Shown: piece by piece, positions 22,001 to 37,182 of the stretch
Layout of the letters: each line of letters starts with the position of its first letter
How positions within the stretch are numbered: position 1 is the stretch's first letter
NCBI GenBank assembly: GCA_036971475.1
Contig: JBAIZL010000001.1
Location: 144,320,692-144,384,691 of the forward strand
From: Prosapia bicincta
Taxonomy: Eukaryota > Arthropoda > Insecta > Hemiptera > Cercopidae
DNA length: 64,000 bases
Reading direction: 5' to 3'
The notes under the pieces: model-generated
What the model was told of the DNA's origin: nothing
Seen by the model: only the letters and a program-made list of their open reading frames with translations
The model's database searches: none
Program-made: the position numbers and the translations under genes

Positions 22001-25000
22001 GGATATTCGTTGGAGCAATTTCCGGCTGTCAGATTAAACCGGGAGTTGAATTAAACATTTATACGCAGAACAGAAAATATGAAAAAGATATAATAAATAC
22101 AGTCTCTAAGTAATTCAATCGAATAAAATGCAACCCAAATAAATATAATAATTGAATGTGTTTGTGTTAAAAGTTTTACTTGTTATCATAAAACAATAAC
22201 ACGTTTATTGTGGTTTTTGCATGGCAATTATTCTCCTTCGTTTATACATTCTTTAAGCCATTATTTTGCTAATTCGTAACATAAATACATCTTTTCTAAG
22301 AAGTGTAGGTGTAACGAATTTCACAAAATATCTTCAACAATAATTATATTTTTTTGTTTTATTCATAATAATATTAAACACATGAAAATGATAAATTTAG
22401 AAATTCTATGGTGTGAATTGCGTATCACCTATAATTATTGAATATATCACTATCCATCCAGACGTCTTAGCCTCAGAGGCTTAGGGTGGTTCAAAAACTA
22501 ATTTATGTATGTGTTTGTGTATGTATCTTATGGATGCATATACTGATGAACAGAAGTTGATATAATTTGGAGTGATTGTTTAACATATTCTTCGGATGGT
22601 TTTTGTGACGTTTGGTGAAGATCCATCCACAGGACTTCGCCCCAGAGGATTATGATGGTTTAATGTACAGCCTTCCTTGAGTAAAATGTAGAAATGAGCA
22701 TTCATTCCGGCGTTACCTAATTAATTAAAATAATTAAAACTGTATTGTTAAAATTTTTAAATAGAATTACTAAATGTTTTAAATTGTTTACCATTGCTAG
22801 ATTCTATGTACAATTATTGCCATCAATCATTGACCCTTGCTGGATTAAATTTGGAACATCAGAGCTTTTACCACAGACAATTATATGTTGCGTGCTCACG
22901 TGTTAGGACACCTAAAATTTGTATGTTTAAATGCTTCATGAAATGAAGAAAAACATTGTCTATCCTCTAGCATTGCAGTAAATGAAATATAATTATTTAG
23001 ATAATTTGCCTTTCTTAGTAGAGAGATATGATTTCGGGCAGAGCAACATACGTCGGGAGGTGCTAGTTGTTTATACAAATAATTAAATTGGATCATGATT
23101 TATATGAGGCGTGGTCCTTTTCAATCTCTCAATATGTGTACGCTCAGATTACTAGAACTGTATTTGATTTTGAGGAAAGGTAAGGGGAATTCATATACAG
23201 GACTTTGATACGTTGCATTAGGGGGATATATTAAACTCTCTTGTCTAATAACTTTTATTTGATAGTTGGTTACAATATATGCCTACATTAAGAATGCGTT
23301 ATGTGTAGGAATAAACACTTGAGATTGTGTGGGTTCTTTATTTAATGTGACAGGAATTACCTAGTTGTTTAGACTGATTACAAATATAAATCAATTTAGT
23401 TTTAACTTTTTCAATTACACACGAATTAGGAGGAAATCTTAAGGAAATCAAAAACAATAGTTTATTCAGATTTTTTAATTTAGTTTAAATAGTTAAAACT
23501 AGAGAAGATCGATTCTAATTCACAGCACAAGACTATAACAACTAATATTTATTTAGTTATTAAAAATATACATATATTCGGTCATTCACATCACTTTTGA
23601 TCAATTTCAAGAATAAATGTAAACAGTATACACATTCACATAAAGCATGAAACAGTCAATTGCAGTATACATTATCGAAGAGATACATTGTCAGGAACTA
23701 AATAGCCTTTCTGATATTGTCAGTTTCTGGAAATGTATCTGTCCGATAAGATATGAAATATACTATGTCTTATTATATGTTTTCTATGTATAATAATGTG
23801 TTTAATAGGGTTAGTCGAAAAAAATATTGTTCTTTTTAAACGTTATACTACGAAAAACTTACGTCTGGAGTAGACAAGTAAAATACAGTGGAAAGAAAGT
23901 ACACATTGAACACGCAGCTAGCGCATCATACTTAAACCATCGGTTTTTACAGAAATCGTGGATGTGCTACTAACTCATAACACACCATGCTAGACCACAC
24001 ATTCCTTTAAGGTGCTAGTACGCGCATTTTACCGATTTTTGAGTCGTTTGTAGTCCTGGAATTTGAAATAATATTACAAAATAAAAGATTTTCAGTACGG
24101 CACTATAAAATATTATTGGTTAGGCACTTTCAAAATACTTGTAAAATTACTGATTTTCGAAGAAGAAAAGATTATTAAATACTATGGGCTAGCTGGATGT
24201 TCAATATATATTTATTTTTTACCTTGAATTTTACTTATCCACACCATTGGCAAGATATCCGCAGTATAGCGTAAAAAGAAAATGTTTTTTTCAACCCACC
24301 CTAGTGTATAATGTATTGAATATGCACATAAGAAGATGTGAATACCTTACAAGTCTTTGATAGAAAGTATAAGTTAAATAAATAACAGCTAATATATTAT
24401 TGTGCAGTTAATTATAGACCTGAAATTAAATAATATATAAAAGACTTTAAAATCAATCCAAAAAATATAATTTAAATAAATACTTTTTAAAATATAGGAA
24501 ATAAAATTAAAGGAGAAAAACGAACTTTTAATTCAATACTTAAACCTCCGTGTAATACTTCAATAAATTACTCAATTTTTATACCACAGATCTAGTATCT
24601 CTCAGTTATTGTGGTATTTTTCTACTAATAATTTCTAAAATATATTTTAAGTATGAAACTAAACATTCATAGTCCTCATTTACACAAACTACTATCTACT
24701 GTTGATTGTAATAGCCTCGAAAAGAATGCCAACTAAAAGTAGGGTTATAATTTTATTATTAATGGTATAAAGTGTCAATTTTATTCTATATGGAGTATAT
24801 TTTATTGTTAGAGTTTGTGGATTCAACCTACGTTTTATCTGAGGTAACTTATCTCTGTGTGCATACGATTAAATTTGCATAACTAAATTAAATTTCATAG
24901 AATATCCAATTAAAAAAACAGTGCCATTTTCTTCCAATTGCTCAATTTTTTAAGTTTTAGATATTTTTGGTTTCTAGCTTCAAACTAAACTACATATTAT

Positions 25001-27525
25001 TGGATAATAATTGAAACAAACCCATAATAGAGAGTGCCATTTTTTATGATAACTGATTACAAATAAATATATATTTTCTTTACTGTACAGCGGCTGACAT
25101 CATGACTGGAATCAGGTTAACGATTGATGTTACTATAGTGAATGCCGGTTCTCATTATTGCCGTATAGTTACTATTGGAAGTCATACTTCAATTGATATT
25201 GTGCTGATTGATTGAGACACTTTAAATATAACTGAATATTTCTATAGGGCACAGTTTTAGCTACACGTGCTTGTAACTTGCAAACTATGGCTAGTAAGCT
25301 AACATTACATTTCGATATGACAGTTCTAGGCGCAAACCATACGGCACAAAACCGATGGCGAGAGAATCCATCGAAGACTTCAGCAATTGCTAATGTTATG
25401 TACATGGCTTAGTATTTATACGGTGACTTAAGAATGTAAAATAATATATGAGTTGGTAAACTTATGTAAATATAAAACCCATAGGGTCTTTTTATAAATT
25501 CGCTGTAAACAACAGTGTTCTGTGTTGCGCCTATTTAAACCGGAGAAACAAATACTATATATTGAGAGATTTATGACTGTCACATATTGAAGTCTACCAT
25601 GAAAATGTTAAATTGCTGTATTTATTTTATAAAGTGTCTGTCAATACAGCTAAATAGAAAATAAAATTCTCGTTGACTGATGACTACCAGCTATCAATGT
25701 TAACACATATATTTATTATGTGACGTTGACGAGAAGACTAAAGAAAGGGAAAACAACCATATCAATATTTTTAAGATAATGAATGTAAAAACGCATAGTA
25801 AACACATATTAGAAAGCCACTCCCTGATACCATAAAACAAACAAAAAAAATACTGTTGTAGAAAGAAAACTCACCTCCCTTCAAAATTGTGGAAGTTGTA
25901 TAAAACCTGATAACTGTGACGAAGAGAATTATGTAACAAGGTTTACAACTAGTTGTTATACATATTTTTGTGGTGGGCATTATTTGTATTGTGTGTATTA
26001 GGTGTATCTTTTGTATTGTATTTGTCAAATTATGTATTTTAATGTTTAAGGTTCTTAGTAACTATTTTTTGTACATATAATTTGCTAGAGTAGACTAAGT
26101 GTATCTGTACATACTGGCATGCGCAACTTCTGTCATTTCTGTTAAGAAACAACTTTCATGGAAAATATGAAACTGTAATTTAAAAAGATGTATTGGAAAG
26201 CCTAACGTCAATCCACATTTTATGTAGCGTTTAACATTTTTTGTTTGTATGTGTATTTTATTGAACGTACATTTTGTACGTGTGTTAATAATTTATAATA
26301 AATTAGGGTCATAAATTATTCAGTGCGTTAACAAACTAATAGTATTAATTTATTTAGAGTTTCTGCACTTTTTATGTGTTATAAAGTTCTATCTTGTTTT
26401 CAATTTTAATAAAAACTATTTTTAATTAATAAACTTTATTTAAAAATAATGTATTAAAACTGATCTATTGTAAATATATGAGTTTTTCGTACTTCAATGA
26501 TATTATAAAAAGGTCTATTTTGCTTTTAGAGTACATTTGTTAGTTTTATATTTCAATAGAGCAAAATAAAACATTTCATGGCGAAGTTATTGCATTTGCG
26601 TTTTTTATACCTTTTCTTTATGTGTTTATATCAAATAAAACTAAAATTTGAAACGGCAACTTAAAACAAATCCTTCAAAGCCCTATATGATGTGTGTATA
26701 CGTTTTTATGGTTAATATTTAATTTAATTTTAATAAAGGCTTATTGTTTACGCAATACAAAAATCACTAAGTAGGAAATATTTGAGAAGTCAATGTATAG
26801 TTATTTTATATAGTTTTACATTCGTAATTATTTTAATAAATGCCTTTCTATGTAATGAAATAAAATGATCGAATTCACGTAACAGTTAGCCGGTACGACG
26901 AAGGGTTCTATCGGAAAATAAATAAACTCAGCTAGATAAGGTGTACTTCCACAGATGACACAATAACAACAAGTGATACTTAAGATATAAAAGGAGATAT
27001 GTTTAAAACATAAAATTGTAGAATTAGTTTTGTAGAATTAGGTTTTTATTTACAAGTAGGCTTGTTACGAAGTCATTGTTTTTAAAGCCCTAACTGATAT
27101 AGATTAAATTGACGTGGTAGATAAATAAAGGAAATGACAGCCATCAGTGTGGTGAACAAAGTGTCAATAGACGAAATAAAATTTAGTATAAACAAAAGTG
27201 ACTTATAATTTACTAATAGAATGTGTTTGAAGTGTTTCAGGTTGAAAACTTATGAAGGGACAAGAAATTAATAATAAGGAAATTTTTGTAATAGCATAAG
27301 ATAATTTAAGTAGAATTAAGGTTATGAATTGGTAAAAAATATTTTAATAAATTAAAAACATTTTTAACCTTTCAAGCAGGGAAGAATAAATTTGTAATAA
27401 CTAGCTAAATTTGACCATCGGGAGTGAGGCGAAAATTTTCTAAGTGCTTAGAAAAGCTATCTTAAGAACCAAACCACGTAGAACTTCCATCGACATTTTA
27501 AAAGAACCAGAATAAGCCAGAATAA
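19091..27525. other. AT-rich non-coding stretch
   Basis: More than 8 kb with no recognised gene, RNA or element. A roughly 50 bp motif occurs twice with divergence at 22451-22500 and 22619-22668. All open frames are short and motif-free. Confidence 0.55.
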
Positions 27526-27714
27526 ACATCAGTGAAAGCAAAATTTGAAAAACTTAAAAATCAAAAAAGTTACAGCAGTTTAAATAAAATAGACAATTTT
27601 CAGTGTTCCAAAAATGATAATCAAACTCTGCAAGCTAAAACAGATTCGTTGCCCGACTTGCCTGTAGAAGGAATAAAATCAAGGATAGCAAGTATTGCAG
27701 GCGGGGTGAGGTAG
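27526..27714 (+). CDS. Possible exon of unknown protein
   Basis: The frame is open from 27526 to the stop at 27712 and has no ATG start. Its C-terminal half (DSLPDLPVEGIKSRIASIAG) looks more protein-like than surrounding chance frames. A donor-like GGGGTGAG lies near 27700. I do not recognise the family and see no clear upstream acceptor, so this may be a host exon, an element remnant or chance. Confidence 0.2.
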   Translation, partial: TSVKAKFEKLKNQKSYSSLNKIDNFQCSKNDNQTLQAKTDSLPDLPVEGIKSRIASIAGGVR

Positions 27715-27740
27715 GTTAAATTCACCGCTATATATACTAG

Positions 27741-28012
27741 GTCTCTAGGACCTTAGAGACAGTCTGAAATAAATTTTTAATACGAGGTGCCGCGGAACGC
27801 TATGCTGGACCGCGAGTAGGACTGCCCTCAGGCCAGACGGACCAAACCTCAACGCTTCCGACGTCTAGGACTACCAAAGAATGAAGACTCCAGACTCAGC
27901 CTCCAGGACGCGGGAATGGAGAAAAACCACCTCCGACGAACCAGGGATGGCGACTTCCGATGTCCAAGGACCAGGGAATCCAGACGAGGGACTCTAGGAC
28001 CGGCAGGTACAT
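27741..28012. other. GC-rich patch with recurring CTAGGAC-like motif
   Basis: About 270 bp of distinctly higher GC and CpG content than either flank. Variants of (T/C)C(T/C)AGGAC recur at about 27745, 27869, 27903, 27967 and 27993. Stops interrupt all three forward frames. It ends in GGCAGGTACATC, a donor-like string. It may be part of an exon, a degenerate minisatellite or a foreign repeat. Confidence 0.4.
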
Positions 28013-28800
28013 CTTTGGCAAGTCATTTTCTCTATTCGATACCAATTACGTCAAATTTATTCAGTTAATTTTATTAAATTAAAACAAATATTCGAGCTTA
28101 AACAATGACTTCACTCTTTATAAAATGTAAATAAATTTTATGCTTAATAAAATGAATTTATGTGATCAGAATATTTCAAATGATAAATACTAAACTTACA
28201 AAGGGTTTTTGGCCATGAGCCATTTATTTTCAAAGAAATAAGAATTTTTTGGATATTATAAATTTAAAAATTAAGTGTCATAAATACGAATTAACCAATT
28301 CAATATAGAAGATAAATTTTTATTATGTGTAATTTGGAAAATAATTTTATGTTTATGTAAATGTAATTGATCTATATGGAAATTATAAGATTTTAAAGTA
28401 TGAAAACCAACAAGTTATTTAGTGAGTTGTTTTGTTAATATAATTGTGTTGTATTTGAAAGTATAAATTTTCTTTTTTATTTAAATAAATAAAATTAAAT
28501 ATGTTATAAAAATCAACAGTATTTGCATTTCATCCTGTGTCGAATAATCAATAAAAACTGTTTAGCTTTTTCCAACTAATATGAAAATGATCATTAAATC
28601 AGTAAACAAGTTTAATTAAATTTCACTAAATGATAATAGTTAAAACTTAATGTTTTTAAAGAGTTTCTCTCAACTAACTTCAGTGAGCTAGCCTAAATAA
28701 AGATTAGTTGGTTTTTTGTATAAAAGTCCAGAGATTTATCTACTGGCAGATTTTGTTTAAAAGGACACAGGAGCCTTTTAAAATAGGTAATTTAAACACG
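28013..28800. other. AT-rich non-coding stretch
   Basis: No gene or element recognised. Confidence 0.55.
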
Positions 28801-28810
28801 ATCATATTTT

Positions 28811-28850
28811 GCACGTTCCCTTGCTGTCTCTGCAGATCATCATCAGGTGG
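28811..28850 (-). repeat. Possible decayed PLE terminal motif, family delta
   Basis: On the minus strand an intact CUGAUGA (28846-28840) is followed by UGAUCUGC, AGAGA and CAGC, then GGGAACGUGC. Order and spacing resemble the hammerhead-like motifs elsewhere in the window, but GAAA is GAAC and only about 3 bp of stem II can pair. Confidence 0.25.
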
Positions 28851-29193
28851 TAAGACTTTGTGAATATTTTGTGTATTATTTTAAATGTGTTTCTTTCCAA
28901 CTGACTATTGAAATGACATGTGTGACTATATATAGACCATACATAATTGATAAACCAATTTTGGGGAGTTTATACTTATTTTAAATAGTAGTCAGCGGGA
29001 ATGGGCTTGTTTTGGGCCTGGCCCTACGAGCGGGAAATATACACGTAACTCAGGGATTTTAGCACGGTTTAACAAGCGGGGTGTTTGGCAGATGTTTGGT
29101 TTGTTTATAAATAAGTTTTTAAACAACGATATTTTGGTATTCTGCGAGAAGGGATATCAAACAAACAAAAGTAAGGGTGGGACGTTGCAGTAC

Positions 29194-29194
<1 letters not shown>

Positions 29195-29265
<71 letters not shown>

Positions 29266-29294
29266 ATTATATTACAAGAAAACATATCACCATA

Positions 29295-29335
<41 letters not shown>

Positions 29336-29470
29336 GTTAATATATTACTATTGTAAGTAATTGTATCCACCATTAAGTGCAATGATTTTATAAAATGGTG
29401 GATAAAATTACTTACAATTGTAATATATTAACTTCATAAATTCAGTGCAACGGATAAACAATGGATAAGG

Positions 29471-29515
<45 letters not shown>
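29195..29515. repeat. Three (TA)n tracts around a short inverted repeat
   Basis: TA tracts lie at 29195-29263, 29299-29332 and 29473-29515. Between the second and third, arms at about 29331-29379 and 29391-29437 form an inverted repeat of about 46 bp (GAAGTTAATATATTAC at one end, its complement at the other) around a short loop. Each arm contains CCACCATT or its complement. Non-coding. Confidence 0.8.
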
Positions 29516-29519
<4 letters not shown>

Positions 29520-29659
29520 TAGGTTAGTTCTAGTAGAGATTAAAATCTATTTTGGACTAGATAGGAGACTGTCAGACTTATCAAGTGGCAAAAGTCCAAA
29601 ACTTCAATGTCTTGGAAATAAACAAATTGACACGTATAAAAACGTATTACACTATTGGA

Positions 29660-29693
29660 ATATTTCGATCACACAATGATCTTCGTCAATCAA
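29660..29693 (-). ncRNA. Hammerhead-like motif, family beta (left terminus)
   Basis: On the minus strand the core is UUGACGA (29689-29683), one base off CUGANGA. One extra A is followed by a GAUCA/UGAUC hairpin with a 5 nt loop, and GAAA (29666-29663). The segment UAUU follows. Stem I is imperfect at its first pair. A decayed member of the motif set. Confidence 0.35.
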
Positions 29694-29699
29694 AAAATA

Positions 29700-30007
29700 G
29701 AAATAGAATCATCCCAACAAATAGTTTCCTAACAGCCAATGTGGACCTGAAGATTCAGGGTCATCATACTTGTACATCCAAAAATGTAATATACCAGTTT
29801 CAACGTAAATTCTGCCCGTCCCAGTACGTAGGCCTTACCACGGTTGGCCTGAGCACCAGAATGAATGACCATAGACATTACGTTGGAACCATGAACATAG
29901 ATAGGCCTGCTCAACACGCTGCTAGTCACAACATCATATATTCCAATGATTGTTATACCACCAAAATAATTAAGGCCCTCCCCTTGATTCTAACTTTTCT
30001 GAATTGA
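29700..30007 (+). pseudogene. GIY-YIG endonuclease fragment of PLE II
   Basis: The frame contains KNVIYQFQRKFCPSQYVGLT followed by STRMNDHR. VIY (29786-29794) stands for GIY and YVG for YIG, and the Arg and His of the RMNDHR string follow at the expected distance. It is the PLE endonuclease with its C-terminal half running out at the stop ending at 30007. An ATG at 29585 lies inside the terminal repeat and is unlikely to be a real start. Confidence 0.7.
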
Positions 30008-30267
30008 GGAAATGGGAGTTGTCATACCAGTTGCGCACCACATCTAGAGAACCTCCTAACCTCAACATCAGATTAAACTCATTTTACCTTCCAACTAACT
30101 TCTACCAGCTCCATTTACCTTCCTTCGAGGAGACTATTAATATCTAGATTCAAATAATCAATATTTATACAAATCACATATAGTACTATATTATAAACTG
30201 TAAATCTGTGACATTTGGATACTTATACACATCTGTGGTTCACGTCAGTCTTTCCTTTTTCTCTTTT

Positions 30268-30306
30268 TTGATTGATCAAGATCATTGTGTGATCGAAATA
30301 TTTCAA
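30268..30306 (+). ncRNA. Hammerhead-like motif, family beta (right terminus)
   Basis: The core UUGAUCA (30272-30278) has two substitutions from CUGANGA. One extra A (30279) is followed by a perfect 5 bp hairpin GAUCA-UUGUG-UGAUC (30280-30294) and GAAA (30295-30298). The short AUAU palindrome follows. UUGA before the core pairs perfectly with UCAA at 30303-30306 as stem I. The folding plan is kept but the core is mutated, so probably inactive. Confidence 0.4.
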
Positions 30307-30407
30307 CATTGTGATAACTTTTTATATGTGTCTATTTAATTATTTTCAAGATATTGCACTTTTAGACTATTGCCACTAGGTAAGTATGTCGGTCTCCTAT
30401 CTAGTCC

Positions 30408-30430
30408 AAAAAAAAAAAAAAAAAAAAAAA

Positions 30431-30507
<77 letters not shown>

Positions 30508-30522
30508 ATGTGTTATGTGTGT

Positions 30523-30564
<42 letters not shown>

Positions 30565-30609
30565 ATGTGTGTGTGTGTGTGTGTGGGTGTGTGGGTGGGT
30601 GTGTGTGTA
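30408..30609. repeat. Compound (A)n-(TA)n-(TG)n microsatellite
   Basis: About 23 A, about 56 bp of TA, then about 120 bp of imperfect TG. It begins exactly at the outer edge of the PLE II right terminus. Confidence 0.95.
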
Positions 30610-33600
30610 TTTGTATACAAGACTTTAAATATGTATACGCAAATGTATCTTTTGAAAACCTGAATGAAAGAATAATTTGGTTTCTGTAAGTGGTAATTTT
30701 ATTTTAATACTATTACTGCTTATCACTCCAATGATAACATCAACTAAAGCCTTACCCCACTTATTTTATGAACATGAAAAGTTAGCAACTCACTTGTGAA
30801 CCTTAGTATCTTATTTAACTTATTCTAGAAGCCGTCATTGGAATTTCACTTCCTATCACCTTGTATAGACTCGGTTGAAAACACCCGTGGAGAATATTAG
30901 GCACTACCCCACGCGTGACGTTTGTCGTTATTAGCCTATTAGGGCGTTGGTATTTTAAGTGTTAAACAATATGTCTAGACGTGAGCATTAAGACTTACGT
31001 ATGCATTGAATTACTCTGAAAAGTGAAGGTAAAAGTGTTTTGGAGGGCGAAAGTCGTGCTGAATAAAAAGACATATTTTTTAGGTAAAATCGTCTAAGAC
31101 AAAGATGATTTCCTAATATAGTTAAAACGGTGAGAACTTGTAGTCATATAAATAACTGCAATTTTTCTAGCAGAAAGAATTACTATAACAGTAGTGGTTT
31201 TTCATTTTACAAGGATAAAGAATACACAGTTGTTTATAATCCCTTTTATTGCATTTTCTTCTTGGACTTGGCCTTATAATGGTCCAACTGGATTAGGCTA
31301 GGTCCTTAAACAATAATTTGATAACATTGTAAGATCTTCGTAGGTGATGAAGACTAGTTATAAGGGCACAGAAGGATACAATAGCTTGAAGCCTATAAGC
31401 AATTTAGCCAAGAATATTAGAAAAGGTAGAATTATCTACCAAACATGCCTAAATCAGAACTGTCGTAGAATTGTCTGACGATTGATTTGGCCTTAATATA
31501 GAAGAGTGTATAGCATTACAAGGGTTCTCTGTTTTATTTTTAGGTACAAAACGGACGTTATTTTAAATTGCTTTCCACCTAAATTTGTTACATAATAAAA
31601 TTTTTCAAACCTTGTAACTGCAGAAGGTCCTAATTAAAAAAAGGTATGTGATAATAATTAGTTTTAAATATATTATCAAGCAAAAACTAATAGTTCTTTC
31701 CTAATTTATGTCTAATGTAGGGAGTTTGATTCATATTGGATATCGTAGATTTTATTGTATTGAATAATAACACAACTAAAATTAAGGAATGATAAGTGGA
31801 TGTTGAGAATAGCACACGGGAAGATCTTTTATCATAGTAAGTGGCGCAACCAAATAGGTCTTGAAAACTTTAAATATATTTTGTAGAATGCTTACAAATA
31901 AAAAAAATTTTGTCAACATATCATAGAGCATTATAAATCGACAGAGAGTATGATGAATTTAATAATTCACCTACTTCATCTAGAACCACAAAAACTAAAC
32001 ATTCCACTAAGCATGTTTCTTTATATCTCTTCATGAATACATTATGTATAACTTTAATTCAATCAATAAGCCATTTGACGTTCCATACTGAAGGCATGCA
32101 ATAGCAAATTTTAAGAGTTCTTTTGAAAGAACTGTAAATTTTTTTATCAAGCTATGTACTGCCATAATCTCTTTGTACAATTATTTAGAAGAGATGTGTG
32201 TAACATTACATGTCTTAAGCGGTTTAGGGTCAAATATTTAAAGCAACGTATGTGGTAAATTGTACAGATGTCAGAATTATGGGATGAGGAGATAGTCAAT
32301 GATGGTAGCAAAGAGAATATTAGATCATGTTTTTAGCTATTCTCTTTCTGAGCAGAAGAAGTGATTCATATACCCTAGATACAATATTTCTTTACTTGTA
32401 TATGTATATAAGATTTTATAACACTTACCTTTGAAAGTCATCGAATATACTAAACCATTTTAAATGTGTTCTTTTCAAACTTTAAACCCAACAAGTTTTT
32501 AAAAAATATAATCACCATCATAAAAAAATCAGTAAATCAAGTAGTAAAAGAAACATTGAGATAATTAGCACTATACCGTCTGGTTTATTGTTTACGTTAT
32601 TTTTACAGTGAAAAAAAGTTCTTAAACCTTATAAATGGTTCAGTAGCGTTGCTGATACGTGTTTAAGTAAATAAGAGACTTTAATAGAAGAACTTTAAAA
32701 TAGGATTGGGATTCAAACAGAATTAGACGAGAAACACTGAGATGGAGAAACGGGGAATTACACAGTGCATGACTGATACAGTCTTGTTCATTAGCTTATG
32801 CACATCTGTCTTTCTTTACGACCTGCTTATTTTGTCTTGAAATCTCGCATTGAATCGATTTTCTTGCAGAAACTGAAATCGCAAAGTTTTGTGTGTGACT
32901 GAAACAGATATTTCCCTATTTGGTTTATTGTAAAGTGATTACTTGAGAGTAGCTATCTCTTGAATACATCCGTTTTAAAAATAAGGAGCAATTATTCATC
33001 GCAAATTGCACAAAACTGTGTTTCGCTGGAAACACTGACATTGTGTGGACGCCGTTCACAACGATTGACCTATTTTTACTTCTTGTAGTAATATGTAGGC
33101 TTAACATTCTGTAATTTCTGTTCATTTTATATGAATAATATTTTTACTAATTTCAATACGGGTTGCAAACTGCAACTAAGAACTTAGGTTACTTTCCTTA
33201 TTCCAATGTATCCGTTATAGTTAAATATTTGAAAGAAACCTATGTTTAATATTTTTGTTATCTAAAAAATAAATAATTGACGAAAATGTCATATACTGTA
33301 GAATAGTATATTTGTTTATTAAATTCACCTTTGTCCTAATCCCGTAGAGCCAGACATCTCAATCTCTCTTTCGATAGCGGCATTGGAATCAGAAAACGCC
33401 ATGTCCCCTAAAAACATCAGTATATCATTGCCTTCTTTTCATGGATTCTGCTATTTTTTACCTCAATGTTTTCCACTGCACTCCCCTAAAGTTTCCTCGA
33501 ACTTCTACATTTAATTTAAAGGACGATATTGGACTCACGAACCTCGATATCATCCCGAGTGCCAATATTTAGGTCTTTTAAGGACTTTAGGATTTTCCTA

Positions 33601-34525
33601 TTAAAGTACCCCGTAAAATATTGTTTGTCTTTCCACGGTATTCTTCGATCGTGGTTATTGACTCGGCACCACAGAAAGCCCTTGGGTGACGGTTATTTGA
33701 CTTACGGCATTTTCATACCAATACACTGCTTGCTACAGTGCGATTCGTTCGGTATCGTTCGATGATCGTTTTTCACCATGAACGCACAAATAAGATTGAT
33801 TGATCATTTCCTAGGGAATATTATATTTCTGATGTTTTTTTACCTAAATGCACCTCTTTGATACTCCTGTACATCCACGGGTACTTTCGTAACAACGTCG
33901 TCTCAGGACCATAAAAATCTACAAGTACTCATAACCGGAAAATTGTTAATCAAACTTTTAGGCACTTTCTAAATTTCCAAGTTATGATGTAATTTCAGAG
34001 GCATTGTATTCACCTCATGTCCTATTTACAAAAAAATGGGTGTAACACCTATATTGAAACTTTTACAATTTATCTGATTACAATAAAAAACCTCACCCCG
34101 ACATGAGCTGGTGGTTGGATTCCTCCTCTAATATGTCAGCTGAGGACAGGATTGAGCCATTTAATGTTTAAGTTTGTAACAAGATTATACAACATTTCCT
34201 TTCTAAACATGGGAGTAGTCAGAAATTCTGCATTAACTGCAACACTGATTACTCTTGTATTCTTAGTAGCTTGGTAATATTATACACATTTTCTGTCATA
34301 TTGTTATTGGAATGAGAAAAAAATACACTCGCTGCCATATTGCTGTATAGATGAAATGCTATCATACTATTATTGCGGTATCAGTATTAGTTGGACTGAT
34401 TTGTAAAAAAATATTACTTTTTGTTTTGTTGAAACGTAAGTACCTACATGAAACAGTGTCATGTTTAAAAGAAAGAAATAATAAACGACGAAAAATTTAT
34501 GAACTACTCTGTTTTCAGTGGCTCC
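30610..34525. other. AT-rich non-coding stretch
   Basis: No gene or element recognised. A slightly GC-richer interval near 33350-33900 has no supported coding frame. Confidence 0.55.

Positions 34526-37106
<2,581 letters not shown>

Positions 37107-37179
<73 letters not shown>
37107..37179. repeat. (TA)n tract, left half of the insertion target
   Basis: About 73 bp of TA ending in ATAT directly against the 5' LTR. With the tract at 44915-44968 it forms the microsatellite that the Gypsy element interrupted. Confidence 0.95.

Positions 37180-37182
<3 letters not shown>

Larger units (their letters stand above)
29550..30410 (+). mobile_element. Penelope-like element II remnant with inverted termini
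   Basis: The left terminus (about 29550-29697) and right terminus (about 30262-30410) are inverted copies of each other over about 150 bp with moderate divergence. Each starts outermost with TTTTGGACTAGATAGGAGAC or its complement. Each carries a hammerhead-like motif. The interior holds a GIY-YIG endonuclease fragment but no RT. The right end runs into an A-run and then TA and TG tracts; on the left a TA tract lies about 35 bp away. The sequence differs from PLE I, so this is a second lineage. Confidence 0.8.

Noticed and set aside
28811..28850. Fourth hammerhead-like family with exact CUGAUGA
   Set aside because: GAAA is GAAC, stem II pairs over only about 3 bp and no stem I is found; listed as a low-confidence relic only.
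29092..30689. Open frames rich in YIYIYI or VCVCVC
   Set aside because: They are translations of (TA)n and (TG)n microsatellites, not proteins.
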